Source of the DNA: Mycobacterium sp. IDR2000157661
Lineage (GTDB): Bacteria > Actinomycetota > Actinomycetes > Mycobacteriales > Mycobacteriaceae
Assembly (NCBI RefSeq): GCF_022317005.1
Contig: NZ_CP081006.1
Span: forward strand, 248,001 to 312,000
Length of the DNA: 64,000 nt
Direction of reading: 5' to 3'
Below, piece after piece: positions 55,826-64,000 of the stretch. Every line of letters starts with the position of its first letter. Position 1 is the stretch's first letter. Position numbers and translations under genes: made by a program. The notes beneath the pieces are model-generated. The model did not search any database and had not been told where the DNA came from. It saw nothing but the letters and a program-made list of their open reading frames with translations.

Positions 55826-56452
55826 CTAGATGATCTCGGAGGCGAGCGCCGCCGGATCGACGTCGGGCCCGGCGACCGTCCACCGCCCACACCAGTCGGC
55901 GGCGGCCAACGCCGCGTAGACCTCCGAGGTGCGTCGCTGCAGACCGTCGTCGCGTTCGTAGGCGTCCTTGGCGCGGTCGGCCTCGTGGCGGGCGCGGTGC
56001 TCGGCGCGTTCGGCCGCGAGTTCAGTCGGGACCGCGAGCAGAATCTGCCGGTCGGGCTCGGGGAGTCCCAGCCTTCCGTACTCGAGGTCGCGCACCCACT
56101 CGACGATCGGACCGTCGGCGCCCTGATACAGGCGCGCAGCGCTGTAGGCGGCGTTGGACGCGACGTAGCGGTCGAGGATGACGACGTCGTGGGCGGCTTT
56201 CAGGTCGGCGATCTCGGCCTTCGCGCCGGCGCGGTCGAGGGCGAACAGGACCGCCATGGCGTTGACGCTCGACGCGAGGTCGCCGTGCTCGCCGTGTAGG
56301 GCCTCGGCGGCGATGTCGGCGGTGATCGACCGCGTGTAGCGCGGGAAGGCCAGGCTTGCGACGGACTTGCGGTTCGCCTCGAAGGCCGCGCGCAAGCCAT
56401 TGGTAAGCGTGCGCTTGCCCGCGCCGTCGACGCCTTCGATCACGATGAGCAC
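55826..56452 (-). CDS. tmk: Thymidylate kinase
   Basis: dTMP kinase of 208 residues. Seen: P-loop EGVDGAGKRT (residues 6-15), the DRY segment ILDRYVASNAAYSAAR and the LID region. GTG 56452 gives the conserved start LIVIEGVDGAGK and is supported by a TACGCT box 7 nt upstream; a longer reading of 14 residues is not conserved. It lies between sahH and mtrA in the same direction, a conserved mycobacterial order. Confidence 0.95.
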   Translation of the reverse strand: MLIVIEGVDGAGKRTLTNGLRAAFEANRKSVASLAFPRYTRSITADIAAEALHGEHGDLASSVNAMAVLFALDRAGAKAEIADLKAAHDVVILDRYVASNAAYSAARLYQGADGPIVEWVRDLEYGRLGLPEPDRQILLAVPTELAAERAEHRARHEADRAKDAYERDDGLQRRTSEVYAALAAADWCGRWTVAGPDVDPAALASEII

Positions 56453-56459
56453 GCACGGC

Positions 56460-56465
56460 AGCGTA
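56460..56465 (-). promoter_or_regulatory. -10 box (TACGCT) of leaderless tmk transcript
   Basis: TANNNT box exactly 7 nt before GTG 56452, which also settles the start codon choice. Confidence 0.6.
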
Positions 56466-56575
56466 GCGGCCCTACAACGCGAAACTGCGGGCACATCGCG
56501 AGTTTTCGTGAAGATCGCGACCTGCCTGGCCCCACGGCGGAACGCAGGAGACAGTCCGACGGGTCTACTGGGGAC

Positions 56576-58033
<1,458 letters not shown>

Positions 58034-58150
58034 GAAGAGCCCTTCTTCGTTCGTCTGTTGCCAAGGAACGCGCGGACGCGCGAAGGCGACATCCGTGCGA
58101 AACCCCTAGCCTGCGGGCTCGCGGGACAGGCGCCTGACGCGCTCTGACAG

Positions 58151-58792
58151 CTAAGGGGTGTCCATGACACCGTAGCGTTCGGCGAACGGCGTCATCAATC
58201 TGGCCAGGTCATGTGCCACGTCATGGTCGGCCTCGGGCGGCATCGACACGTAACTCATGGCGAGTCGGACTATCGCACGGGCCAGCACCCCGGCGTCCTC
58301 TGCACTGGCCCGGACCCAACTGTTCATGAACAAGTCGGTCAACCGCGTCGAGCAGCGCGTGATGATCGGCGCGCTGTCAGTGGTGATGAGCTGCAGCAGA
58401 TCGGGCTTGGTGCTGCCGTCCAGCAACGAGATGACCAGCGGGTCGGCCGCCGACTCGGTGAAGAAGTCCTGGAACCCGTGCAAGAACGCGGTGTAGATGT
58501 CGCCCGTGTTGGTGAAGATGGCGTCGTCGATCTGGTCGACCAGCCGGTCGGCCAATCGCAGCGCATAGCCCTGCGCGAGACCTTGGCGCGACCCGAACTC
58601 GTTGTAAATCGTTTGCCTGCTGATTCCTGCGGTCTTGGCGACGTCGGACAACGTGATCGACGACCAGTCGCGCACGAGAAGCAGATCGCGCATGCCGTCC
58701 AGGATCGAGTCGCGCAGCAGAACCCGCGACGCTTCGGCGTAGGAAACCCGCCGATCTCGGGGTCCAGTCACACGCGCGACGCTAGCGGTCAC
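58151..58792 (-). CDS. TetR-family regulator of the alkane hydroxylase operon
   Basis: Rv3249c/AlkX-type regulator of 213 residues. The helix-turn-helix is [25 protein letters not shown] near residues 48-72, followed by a helical ligand domain. Related TetR proteins in Dietzia and mycobacteria repress alkB-type genes and respond to fatty acids. GTG start overlapping the rubB stop, so it is the last gene of the alkB-rubA-rubB operon. The two palindromes at 60444 and 61810 are its probable operators. Confidence 0.9.
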   Translation of the reverse strand: MTASVARVTGPRDRRVSYAEASRVLLRDSILDGMRDLLLVRDWSSITLSDVAKTAGISRQTIYNEFGSRQGLAQGYALRLADRLVDQIDDAIFTNTGDIYTAFLHGFQDFFTESAADPLVISLLDGSTKPDLLQLITTDSAPIITRCSTRLTDLFMNSWVRASAEDAGVLARAIVRLAMSYVSMPPEADHDVAHDLARLMTPFAERYGVMDTP

Positions 58793-58974
58793 GGCCGCGC
58801 GACCTCCACCATTTCGAAGTCCGACTTAGCCGCACCGCAGTCCGGGCAACTCCAGTCATCGGGGATGTCATCCCACCGAGTGCCGGGATCGATGCCGTCC
58901 TCTGGCCACCCTTTCGCCTCGTCGTACTCGAATCCGCACTGTACGCAGACGAACAGCCGATATGGCTCGTTCAC
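58789..58974 (-). CDS. rubB: Rubredoxin RubB
   Basis: AlkG2-type rubredoxin of 61 residues that passes single electrons to alkane hydroxylase. The four iron ligands are CVQC (near 10-13) and CPDC (near 43-46), with the conserved [15 protein letters not shown] and [10 protein letters not shown] core. GTG 58974 overlaps the rubA stop as GTGA; longer readings lack conservation. Confidence 0.95.
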   Translation of the reverse strand: MNEPYRLFVCVQCGFEYDEAKGWPEDGIDPGTRWDDIPDDWSCPDCGAAKSDFEMVEVARP

Positions 58975-59144
58975 TGCTTCACCCCAATCTCTTCGAAGTC
59001 GACCTTCTCGCGGACTGCGCAGTCCGGACAGCACCAGTCGTCAGGGATTTGATCCCATGTAGTTCCAGGTGGGAACCCTTCTCGCGCAGCACCTTTCGCT
59101 TCATCGTAGACGAAATCACAAACCGGGCAACGGTAAGCGGTCAT
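58971..59144 (-). CDS. rubA: Rubredoxin RubA
   Basis: Rubredoxin of 57 residues ([18 protein letters not shown] ... EEIGVKQ). Iron ligands are CPVC near residues 6-9 and CPDC near 39-42, the latter preceded by an extra cysteine (WCCPDC). It matches the AlkG1-type rubredoxin of actinobacteria. The ATG overlaps the alkB stop (ATGA) and its stop overlaps the rubB start, so three genes are coupled without gaps. Confidence 0.95.
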   Translation of the reverse strand: MTAYRCPVCDFVYDEAKGAAREGFPPGTTWDQIPDDWCCPDCAVREKVDFEEIGVKQ

Positions 59145-60388
59145 GTTGCGGCTCCACCCTCGCTGCGTGAGACCTCGTTGCCGGCACCGTATTTGGTAAG
59201 CACCTTGCTGCGTACGCGCGGGTGCAGATTCACCCGGGTGACGTCACCGTTGTAGTGCTCGAGCACCCGGTGATCCATCACCCTGCGCCATAATGCGGGC
59301 ACATATGTCAACGCGATCATCGAAGCGTATCCGCGGGGCAGGTTCGGCGCGCCTTGCACGCTGCGCAAGGTTTGATAGCGACGTGTCGGGTTGGCGTGGT
59401 GATCGCTGTGCCGCTGAAGGTGATAGAGAAACAGATTGGTCACGATGTGATCCGAGTTCCAGCTGTGTACCGGCGCACAACGCTCGTAACGGCCACTGTC
59501 GGTCTTCTGCCGTAGTAACCCGTAATGCTCGAGATAGTTGACGGCTTCCAGCAGTGAAAATCCGAAGATCGCCTGAATGATGACGTACGGGATCAACGAC
59601 GGACCGAAGCCGGCGATCAACGCACCCCAGAGGATCGCAGACATCAGCCACGCATTGAGCACATCATTGTTGAGGTGCAATGGACCTTTGCCGAGCCGAC
59701 GAAGCCGCTGCTTTTCGAGCCGCCATGCCGAACGCAGACTCCCCCAGACGCTGCGCGGTAGGAACTCCCAGAACGACTCGCCGAAGCGGGCCGACGCGGG
59801 ATCCTCAGGAGTGGCCACCCGGACGTGATGGCCACGATTGTGCTCGATGTAGAAGTGGCCGTAGCAAGTCTGCGCCAAAGTGATCTTCGACAACCACCGC
59901 TCGAGCGCGTCCTTCTTGTGGCCGAGTTCGTGCGCGGTGTTGATCCCGACCCCACCCAGAACGCCCACCGACAGCGCCAGCCCGATTTTTGCCGGCCAGC
60001 CCAATGCGCTCTGGAAGCCGAGCCAAGTCAAGTCGGATGCGGTGAACACATACGCGCCGGCGATAACGCTGGCGTACTGGAACGGGATGTAGACATAGGT
60101 GCAGTAGCGGTAGTACCTGTCGTTCTCCAACTGCTCCATGACCTCGTCGGGCGGATTCTGTCCGTCGGGCCCGAACTTGAAATCCAGCGCGGGTAGCAGA
60201 ATGAACAGCAGGATCGGTCCGATCCAGAACGGCACCTGCGCGGCTGCATGCCAGCCGAGCAGATTCAAGCCCCACACCACGGGAATCATCCAGAACAACG
60301 CGGTGGGTGCTATAAGACCCATCAACCAGAGGTAGCGCTTCCTGTCGCGCCACTGTCTCAGGTCGACGTCGGAAAGCTGCGCAGTCAC
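59141..60388 (-). CDS. alkB: Alkane 1-monooxygenase AlkB, copy 1 (operon copy)
   Basis: Integral-membrane di-iron alkane hydroxylase of 415 residues that oxidises terminal methyl groups of n-alkanes using rubredoxin. Histidine boxes: HELGHKK, EHNRGHH, NYLEHYG and LQRHSDHH. About six hydrophobic helices. It is coupled to rubA and rubB. Compared with the second copy upstream, it has more A/T at third codon positions and a longer C-terminus ([13 protein letters not shown]). GTG start after a GGGAGGGG site. Confidence 0.95.
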   Translation of the reverse strand: MTAQLSDVDLRQWRDRKRYLWLMGLIAPTALFWMIPVVWGLNLLGWHAAAQVPFWIGPILLFILLPALDFKFGPDGQNPPDEVMEQLENDRYYRYCTYVYIPFQYASVIAGAYVFTASDLTWLGFQSALGWPAKIGLALSVGVLGGVGINTAHELGHKKDALERWLSKITLAQTCYGHFYIEHNRGHHVRVATPEDPASARFGESFWEFLPRSVWGSLRSAWRLEKQRLRRLGKGPLHLNNDVLNAWLMSAILWGALIAGFGPSLIPYVIIQAIFGFSLLEAVNYLEHYGLLRQKTDSGRYERCAPVHSWNSDHIVTNLFLYHLQRHSDHHANPTRRYQTLRSVQGAPNLPRGYASMIALTYVPALWRRVMDHRVLEHYNGDVTRVNLHPRVRSKVLTKYGAGNEVSRSEGGAAT

Positions 60389-60443
60389 TTGACCCCTCCC
60401 TTGTCACTGACTTCACCCGACGGGTTGACTGTAATTTTCCATT

Positions 60444-60478
60444 TGTCTCGCGTCTAGACAGATTTTGGTGTTTGTAAA
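60444..60478 (-). promoter_or_regulatory. Promoter and TetR-type operator of alkB copy 1
   Basis: A 17-bp imperfect palindrome TGTCTCGCGTCTAGACA (60444-60460) lies 12 bp from a minus-strand -35-like TTTACA (60478-60473). The expected -10 position (TAGACG) falls inside the palindrome, so a bound repressor would block RNA polymerase. Almost the same arrangement precedes the other alkB copy. Confidence 0.65.
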
Positions 60479-60537
60479 ATATCCTTTCCGTAACGAACGA
60501 CTGGCAGTCGCGAATTGCGTCAGCGTGACGCTACAGC

Positions 60538-61752
60538 TCATGCCTCTGCCCCGTACTTCGCCAGCACCTTGTCGCGAACCCGAGGGTGGATGTTGACTCG
60601 GGTGATGTCGCCGTCATAGTGCTCGAGCACCCGGTGGTCCATCACCTTGCGCCACAGCGGTGGAACGTATGTCAGCGCGATCATCGACGCGTACCCGCTC
60701 GGCAGGTTCGGCGCGCCCTCCATGCTGCGCAGCGTCTGGTACCGCCGCGTCGGGTTGGCGTGGTGATCGCTGTGGCGCTGCAGGTGGTACAGGAACAGGT
60801 TCGTCACGATGTGGTCGGAGTTCCAGCTGTGCACCGGTGCGCACCGCTCGTAGCGACCGTTCGAGGTCTTCTGCCGCAGCAGGCCGTAGTGCTCGAGATA
60901 GTTGACCGTCTCCAGCAGCGAGAAGCCGAACACGGCCGAGATCAGGATGTAGGGAATCAACGCCCAGCCGAACACCGCGATCAGAACGCCGTACAGCACC
61001 ACCGACATCGCCCAGGCGTTGAGCACGTCGTTGGACCAGTGCCACTTGCTCTTGCCCGCGCGCTCCAGTCGCTTGACCTCCAGCTCCCACGCCGAGCGCA
61101 GGCTGCCGAACACGCTGCGCGGCAGGAATTCCCAGAACGTCTCACCGAAGCGGGCCGAGGCGGGATCCTCCGGGGTGGCGACGCGGACGTGGTGGCCGCG
61201 GTTGTGCTCGATGTAGAAGTGGCCGTAGCAGGTCTGCGCCAGCGTGATCTTGCTCAACCAGCGCTCCAGCGAGTCCTTCTTGTGTCCCATCTCGTGTGCG
61301 GTGTTGATGCCGACGCCGCCGAGCACACCGACCGACAAGGCCACGCCGATCTTGGCGAACCAGCTCAAACCGCCGTCGAAGCCGAGCCAGCTCAGATCGG
61401 AGGCGGTGAACAGGTAGGCGCCCAGTAGAACGCTGGCGTACTGGAACGGGATGTAGATGTAGGTGCAGTAGCGGTAGTACTTGTCGTTCTCCAACCGCTC
61501 GATCACCTCGTCCGGCGGGTTCTGTCCGTCGGGCCCGAACTTGATGTCCAGCGCGGGCAGCAGGATGAAGAGCAGGATGGGACCGATCCACAGCGGCACC
61601 TGCGCCGCAGCGTGCCAGCCCCACTGGTTGAACGCCCAGACCAGCGGGAGCATGACGAACAGCGCCGTCGGCGCGATCAGTCCCATCAGCCAGAGGTAGC
61701 GCTTCTTGTCGCGCCACTGCGCGACCTCGAGTTCGGACATCTGCGTGGTCAC
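60538..61752 (-). CDS. alkB: Alkane 1-monooxygenase AlkB, copy 2 (upstream copy)
   Basis: Second alkane hydroxylase of 404 residues, highly similar to copy 1 over its whole length, with the same boxes HEMGHKK, EHNRGHH, NYLEHYG and LQRHSDHH. It has no rubredoxin of its own and is followed by 149 bp containing the promoter of copy 1. Codon use is more GC-rich at third positions than copy 1. GTG start with GAGGAGG upstream. Probably arose by duplication that included the regulatory site. Confidence 0.95.
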   Translation of the reverse strand: MTTQMSELEVAQWRDKKRYLWLMGLIAPTALFVMLPLVWAFNQWGWHAAAQVPLWIGPILLFILLPALDIKFGPDGQNPPDEVIERLENDKYYRYCTYIYIPFQYASVLLGAYLFTASDLSWLGFDGGLSWFAKIGVALSVGVLGGVGINTAHEMGHKKDSLERWLSKITLAQTCYGHFYIEHNRGHHVRVATPEDPASARFGETFWEFLPRSVFGSLRSAWELEVKRLERAGKSKWHWSNDVLNAWAMSVVLYGVLIAVFGWALIPYILISAVFGFSLLETVNYLEHYGLLRQKTSNGRYERCAPVHSWNSDHIVTNLFLYHLQRHSDHHANPTRRYQTLRSMEGAPNLPSGYASMIALTYVPPLWRKVMDHRVLEHYDGDITRVNIHPRVRDKVLAKYGAEA

Positions 61753-61809
61753 TTCGTGCCTCCTCGTGTGAGTGCCATCACCGCTTTGTCTTGACTATAG
61801 GAGGCGTTC

Positions 61810-61845
61810 TGTCGGCTGTCTAGACATATGGTCACACTTTGTAAA
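61810..61845 (-). promoter_or_regulatory. Promoter and TetR-type operator of alkB copy 2
   Basis: Palindrome TGTCGGCTGTCTAGACA (61810-61826) shares 13 of 17 bases with the site before copy 1, including the run GTCTAGACA, and lies 13 bp from the same TTTACA element (61845-61840). A TAGACA -10-like box lies inside it. Confidence 0.65.
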
Positions 61846-61919
61846 GATCTGGGTCCACGGATCCAGCATGAGCGCGCAGGTTTGCACGGTTTCCGGCCGC
61901 TGCGGTGTACGAGGCTGAG

Positions 61920-61944
61920 CGCTCGTCCCCCCGCAGCGCGAGCG
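61920..61944 (-). terminator. Possible hairpin after the permease gene
   Basis: CGCTCG and CGAGCG can pair 6 bp around a 13-nt loop just after the permease stop on the minus strand; there is no T tract, so termination would need Rho or other help. Confidence 0.3.
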
Positions 61945-61946
61945 TC

Positions 61947-63419
61947 CTACACCCGCGTGGCCTCGCCGGCCTCGCGACGCCCCAGCACCGAGTTCTTGCG
62001 GCCGTAGACGAAGTAGAGGGCCACCCCGATGCCCATCCAGACCAGGAAGCGGACCCAGGTCAGCGCGGTGAGGTTGAGCATCAGCCACACGCAGGCCACG
62101 ATCGCCGCGATCGGCAGCCAGGGCACACCCGGTGCGCGGAAGCCCCGCTTGAGGTCGGGCCGGGTCCGGCGCAACACGATCACGCCGGCCGACACCATCA
62201 CGAAGGCGAACAGCGTGCCGATGTTGACCATCTCTTCTAGCCGGTCGATCGGGAACACCGACGCCGTCACGGCGACCAGCACGCCGACGATCAAGGTGAT
62301 GCGCACCGGTGTGCCGCGCCGACCGGTCTTGGCCATTCGCCGCGGCAGCAAGCCGTCGCGCGACATCGCGAACAGCACCCGCGTCTGGCCGAGCACCAGC
62401 ACGATCACCACGGTCGTCAGGCCGGCGAGCGCGCCGATCGAGATGACCTTGGCCGCCCAATCGACGCCGTTGGCGGTGAACGCCGTGGCGAGGTTCGCGC
62501 GCTCGCCCGCATCGCGCAGTTCGGTGTAGTTCACCATTCCGGTCAGCACCACCGCGACCGCGACGTAGAGCACGGTCACGATGGCCAGCGAGCTCAAAAT
62601 GCCGCGCGAGACGTCGCGTTGCGGGTTCTTGGTCTCCTCGGCGGTGGTGGCGACGATGTCGAAGCCGATGAAGGCGAAGAACACGATCGAGGCGCCGGCC
62701 AGCAGGCCGTACCAGCCGTAGTTGCTGCCGTCGGCTCCGGTGAGCAGCGAGAACAACGACTGCTCGGCGTCGGTTTCACCCGCCCCGGCCGGCTCACCCG
62801 GCGGGATGAACGGCGAGTAGTTCGCGGCGTTGACGTAGAACGCGCCGACGAAGACCACCAGCAGGACGACGCCCACCTTGATCGCGGTGATCACCAGGCT
62901 CACCCCCGCCGAGAGCTTGGTGCCCAAGGCGAGGATGGCCGTGACGAACGCGATGATCAGCAGCGCGCCCCAGTCCAGCTGCAGCGGACCCAATTGTGCT
63001 GTGCCGCCGCCGAACTCGAACACCTCACCCAGATAGCTCGACCAGCCCTTGGCCACCACCGCCGCGGCGACGGCGAATTCCAGGATCAGATCCCAGCCGA
63101 TGATCCAGGCCACGAACTCGCCGAAGGTGGCATAGGAGAACGTGTAGGCGCTCCCCGCCACCGGAACAGTCGAGGCGAACTCGGCGTAACAGAGCGCCGC
63201 CAGCCCGCAGGCGATCGCGGCGAGCACGAACGAGACCGAGATCGCCGGACCGGTGATGTTGCCCGCCGTCGACGCGGTGATGGTGAAGATACCGGCCCCG
63301 ATCACGACCGAGACGCCGAAGACGGTGAGGTCCCACCACGTGAGGTCCTTGCGCAACCGGGTGTCCGGTTCATCGGTGTCCGCGATCGACTGCTCCACCG
63401 ACTTTGTCCGTCGAGCCAT
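61947..63419 (-). CDS. APC-superfamily amino acid permease (CAT family)
   Basis: Cationic amino acid transporter-like protein of 490 residues with twelve predicted membrane segments. Seen: the first-helix GVSVVIGAGIF substrate motif, YAEFASTVPVAGSAYTFSYATFGEF, FFAFIGFDIVATTAEETKNPQRDV and ALSRDG-like FAMSRDGLLPRRMAK. It corresponds to Rv3253c. The substrate is not determined; cationic or branched amino acids are typical for this family. A GGGAGGA site precedes the ATG. Confidence 0.9.
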   Translation of the reverse strand: MARRTKSVEQSIADTDEPDTRLRKDLTWWDLTVFGVSVVIGAGIFTITASTAGNITGPAISVSFVLAAIACGLAALCYAEFASTVPVAGSAYTFSYATFGEFVAWIIGWDLILEFAVAAAVVAKGWSSYLGEVFEFGGGTAQLGPLQLDWGALLIIAFVTAILALGTKLSAGVSLVITAIKVGVVLLVVFVGAFYVNAANYSPFIPPGEPAGAGETDAEQSLFSLLTGADGSNYGWYGLLAGASIVFFAFIGFDIVATTAEETKNPQRDVSRGILSSLAIVTVLYVAVAVVLTGMVNYTELRDAGERANLATAFTANGVDWAAKVISIGALAGLTTVVIVLVLGQTRVLFAMSRDGLLPRRMAKTGRRGTPVRITLIVGVLVAVTASVFPIDRLEEMVNIGTLFAFVMVSAGVIVLRRTRPDLKRGFRAPGVPWLPIAAIVACVWLMLNLTALTWVRFLVWMGIGVALYFVYGRKNSVLGRREAGEATRV

Positions 63420-63460
63420 GACGCGTCCTCCCGTGAGTGCCGTGCCCGCGATTCAGCTAG

Positions 63461-63466
63461 TACTGT
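63461..63466 (+). promoter_or_regulatory. -10 box (TACTGT) of leaderless transcript
   Basis: TANNNT box 7 nt before GTG 63474 in the 54-bp gap between the divergent permease and monooxygenase genes. Confidence 0.6.
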
Positions 63467-63473
63467 GCACCCA

Positions 63474-64000
63474 GTGGGGCGGACTTATAAACACGCTATC
63501 GTGATCGGCGGCAGCCTCGCTGGCTTGTGCGCCGCCCGGGTGCTCTCCGATGTCACCGACCGGGTGACCGTCTACGAACGCGACGACCTGCCCGACGGCC
63601 CGCAGAACCGGGCCGCGGTTCCACAGGGCCGCCACGTCCACCTGCTGATGGCCCGCGGCGCCGAGGAGTTCGAGAGCCACTTCCCCGGCCTGCTCGAGGG
63701 CATGGTGGCCGACGGTGTGCCGATTCTGGAGAACCGACCCGACTGCATTCACTTCGGCGCCGCCGGCCATGTGCTGGGCACGGCGCACCGGTTGCAGGAC
63801 GAATTCACCGCTTACGTGCCGAGCCGCCCGCAACTGGAGTGGCAGATCCGCCGCCGGGTGCTGGCCATCGACAACGTCGACGTCGTGCACGCGGGCGTCG
63901 ACGAACCCGTCTACGACGCCGCGCGGGAGCAGGTCACGGGCGTACTGCTCGCTGACGGCGAGACCGTGCCTGCCGACCTCGTCGTCGACGCGACCGGCCG
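63474..64000 (+). CDS. FAD-dependent monooxygenase/oxidoreductase (Rv3254 type, 3' end outside window)
   Basis: First 175 codons of a flavoprotein. The N-terminal dinucleotide loop is AIVIGGSLAGLCAARVL (residues about 8-24), followed by VYERDDLPDGPQNRAAVPQGRHVH (landmarks) and a second FAD motif LVVDATGR at the window edge. GTG 63474 gives the conserved beginning MGRTYKHAIVIGG and fits a TACTGT box 7 nt upstream. A role in hydrocarbon or aromatic oxidation is possible from its place beside alkB but is only inferred. Confidence 0.85.
   Translation, partial: MGRTYKHAIVIGGSLAGLCAARVLSDVTDRVTVYERDDLPDGPQNRAAVPQGRHVHLLMARGAEEFESHFPGLLEGMVADGVPILENRPDCIHFGAAGHVLGTAHRLQDEFTAYVPSRPQLEWQIRRRVLAIDNVDVVHAGVDEPVYDAAREQVTGVLLADGETVPADLVVDATG

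Noticed and set aside
58034-58150. SAH riboswitch upstream of sahH
   Set aside because: I could not match the conserved core of known SAH riboswitches; only ordinary GC-rich stems are present.

Overview
This window comes from the chromosome of a high-GC mycobacterium, most likely a rapid-growing Mycolicibacterium-type species. Gene order follows the M. tuberculosis Rv3198c to Rv3254 block almost gene for gene. Diagnostic mycobacterial or actinobacterial genes include mycoredoxin, AdnAB, MoeZ, WhiB1, PdtaS, SigH/RshA, DesA3, SecA1, LpqB/MtrB/MtrA and AlkB/RubA/RubB. Family names come from recognised motifs and remembered orthologues, not from a database search. No phage, insertion sequence, CRISPR array, tRNA or rRNA was seen.

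Layout. (1) 1-12.9 kb is a genome-maintenance cluster: uvrD2 (cut by the left edge), mycoredoxin, NudC, a K+ channel, the AdnB/AdnA helicase-nuclease and an alkyltransferase-like protein. (2) 12.9-25.4 kb holds moeZ, a DUF3152 protease-like protein, a TetR regulator, a DEAD-box RNA helicase with a structured leader, a ParA-like ATPase, gpm2-entC-GNAT, and a divergent membrane protein/lipid kinase pair. (3) 25.4-29.8 kb is a regulatory block: whiB1 with a CRP-like site and a strong terminator, pdtaS, a biotinyl protein, the 24-residue ribosomal protein bL37, rshA-sigH and ybaK. (4) 29.8-36.9 kb holds an SDR enzyme, an undescribed trio (small membrane protein, DUF2236 oxygenase, second related small membrane protein), a methyltransferase, an SRAP protein, aroA and rsgA. 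(5) 36.9-43.8 kb is lipid and osmolyte metabolism: DesA3 and its reductase under matching palindromes, a BCCT transporter and an intact Tgs3-like acyltransferase. (6) 43.8-58 kb holds secA1, hpf (whose 3' end is repeated in tandem), comF, a DUF2252 protein, a Rieske/membrane-protein/secreted-protein trio, lpqB-mtrB-mtrA, tmk and sahH. (7) 58-64 kb is the alkane hydroxylase locus, with two alkB copies each preceded by nearly the same palindrome, rubredoxins and a TetR regulator, then an amino-acid permease and the start of an FAD monooxygenase.

How they work together. Three themes dominate: double-strand break and lesion processing (uvrD2, adnAB, atl, SRAP); envelope and secretion homeostasis (MtrAB-LpqB, SecA1, lipid enzymes); and redox control (mycoredoxin, SigH-RshA, WhiB1). 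Many genes overlap by 1-8 bp and should be translationally coupled. At least ten genes have a TANNNT box 6-8 nt before an ATG or GTG, the mycobacterial leaderless arrangement. The features most worth attention are the duplicated alkB with its duplicated operator, the 27-bp array at the end of hpf, the desaturase operators, the DUF2236 trio, the rhlE leader and a dispersed GC-rich repeat that lies in frame inside adnB.
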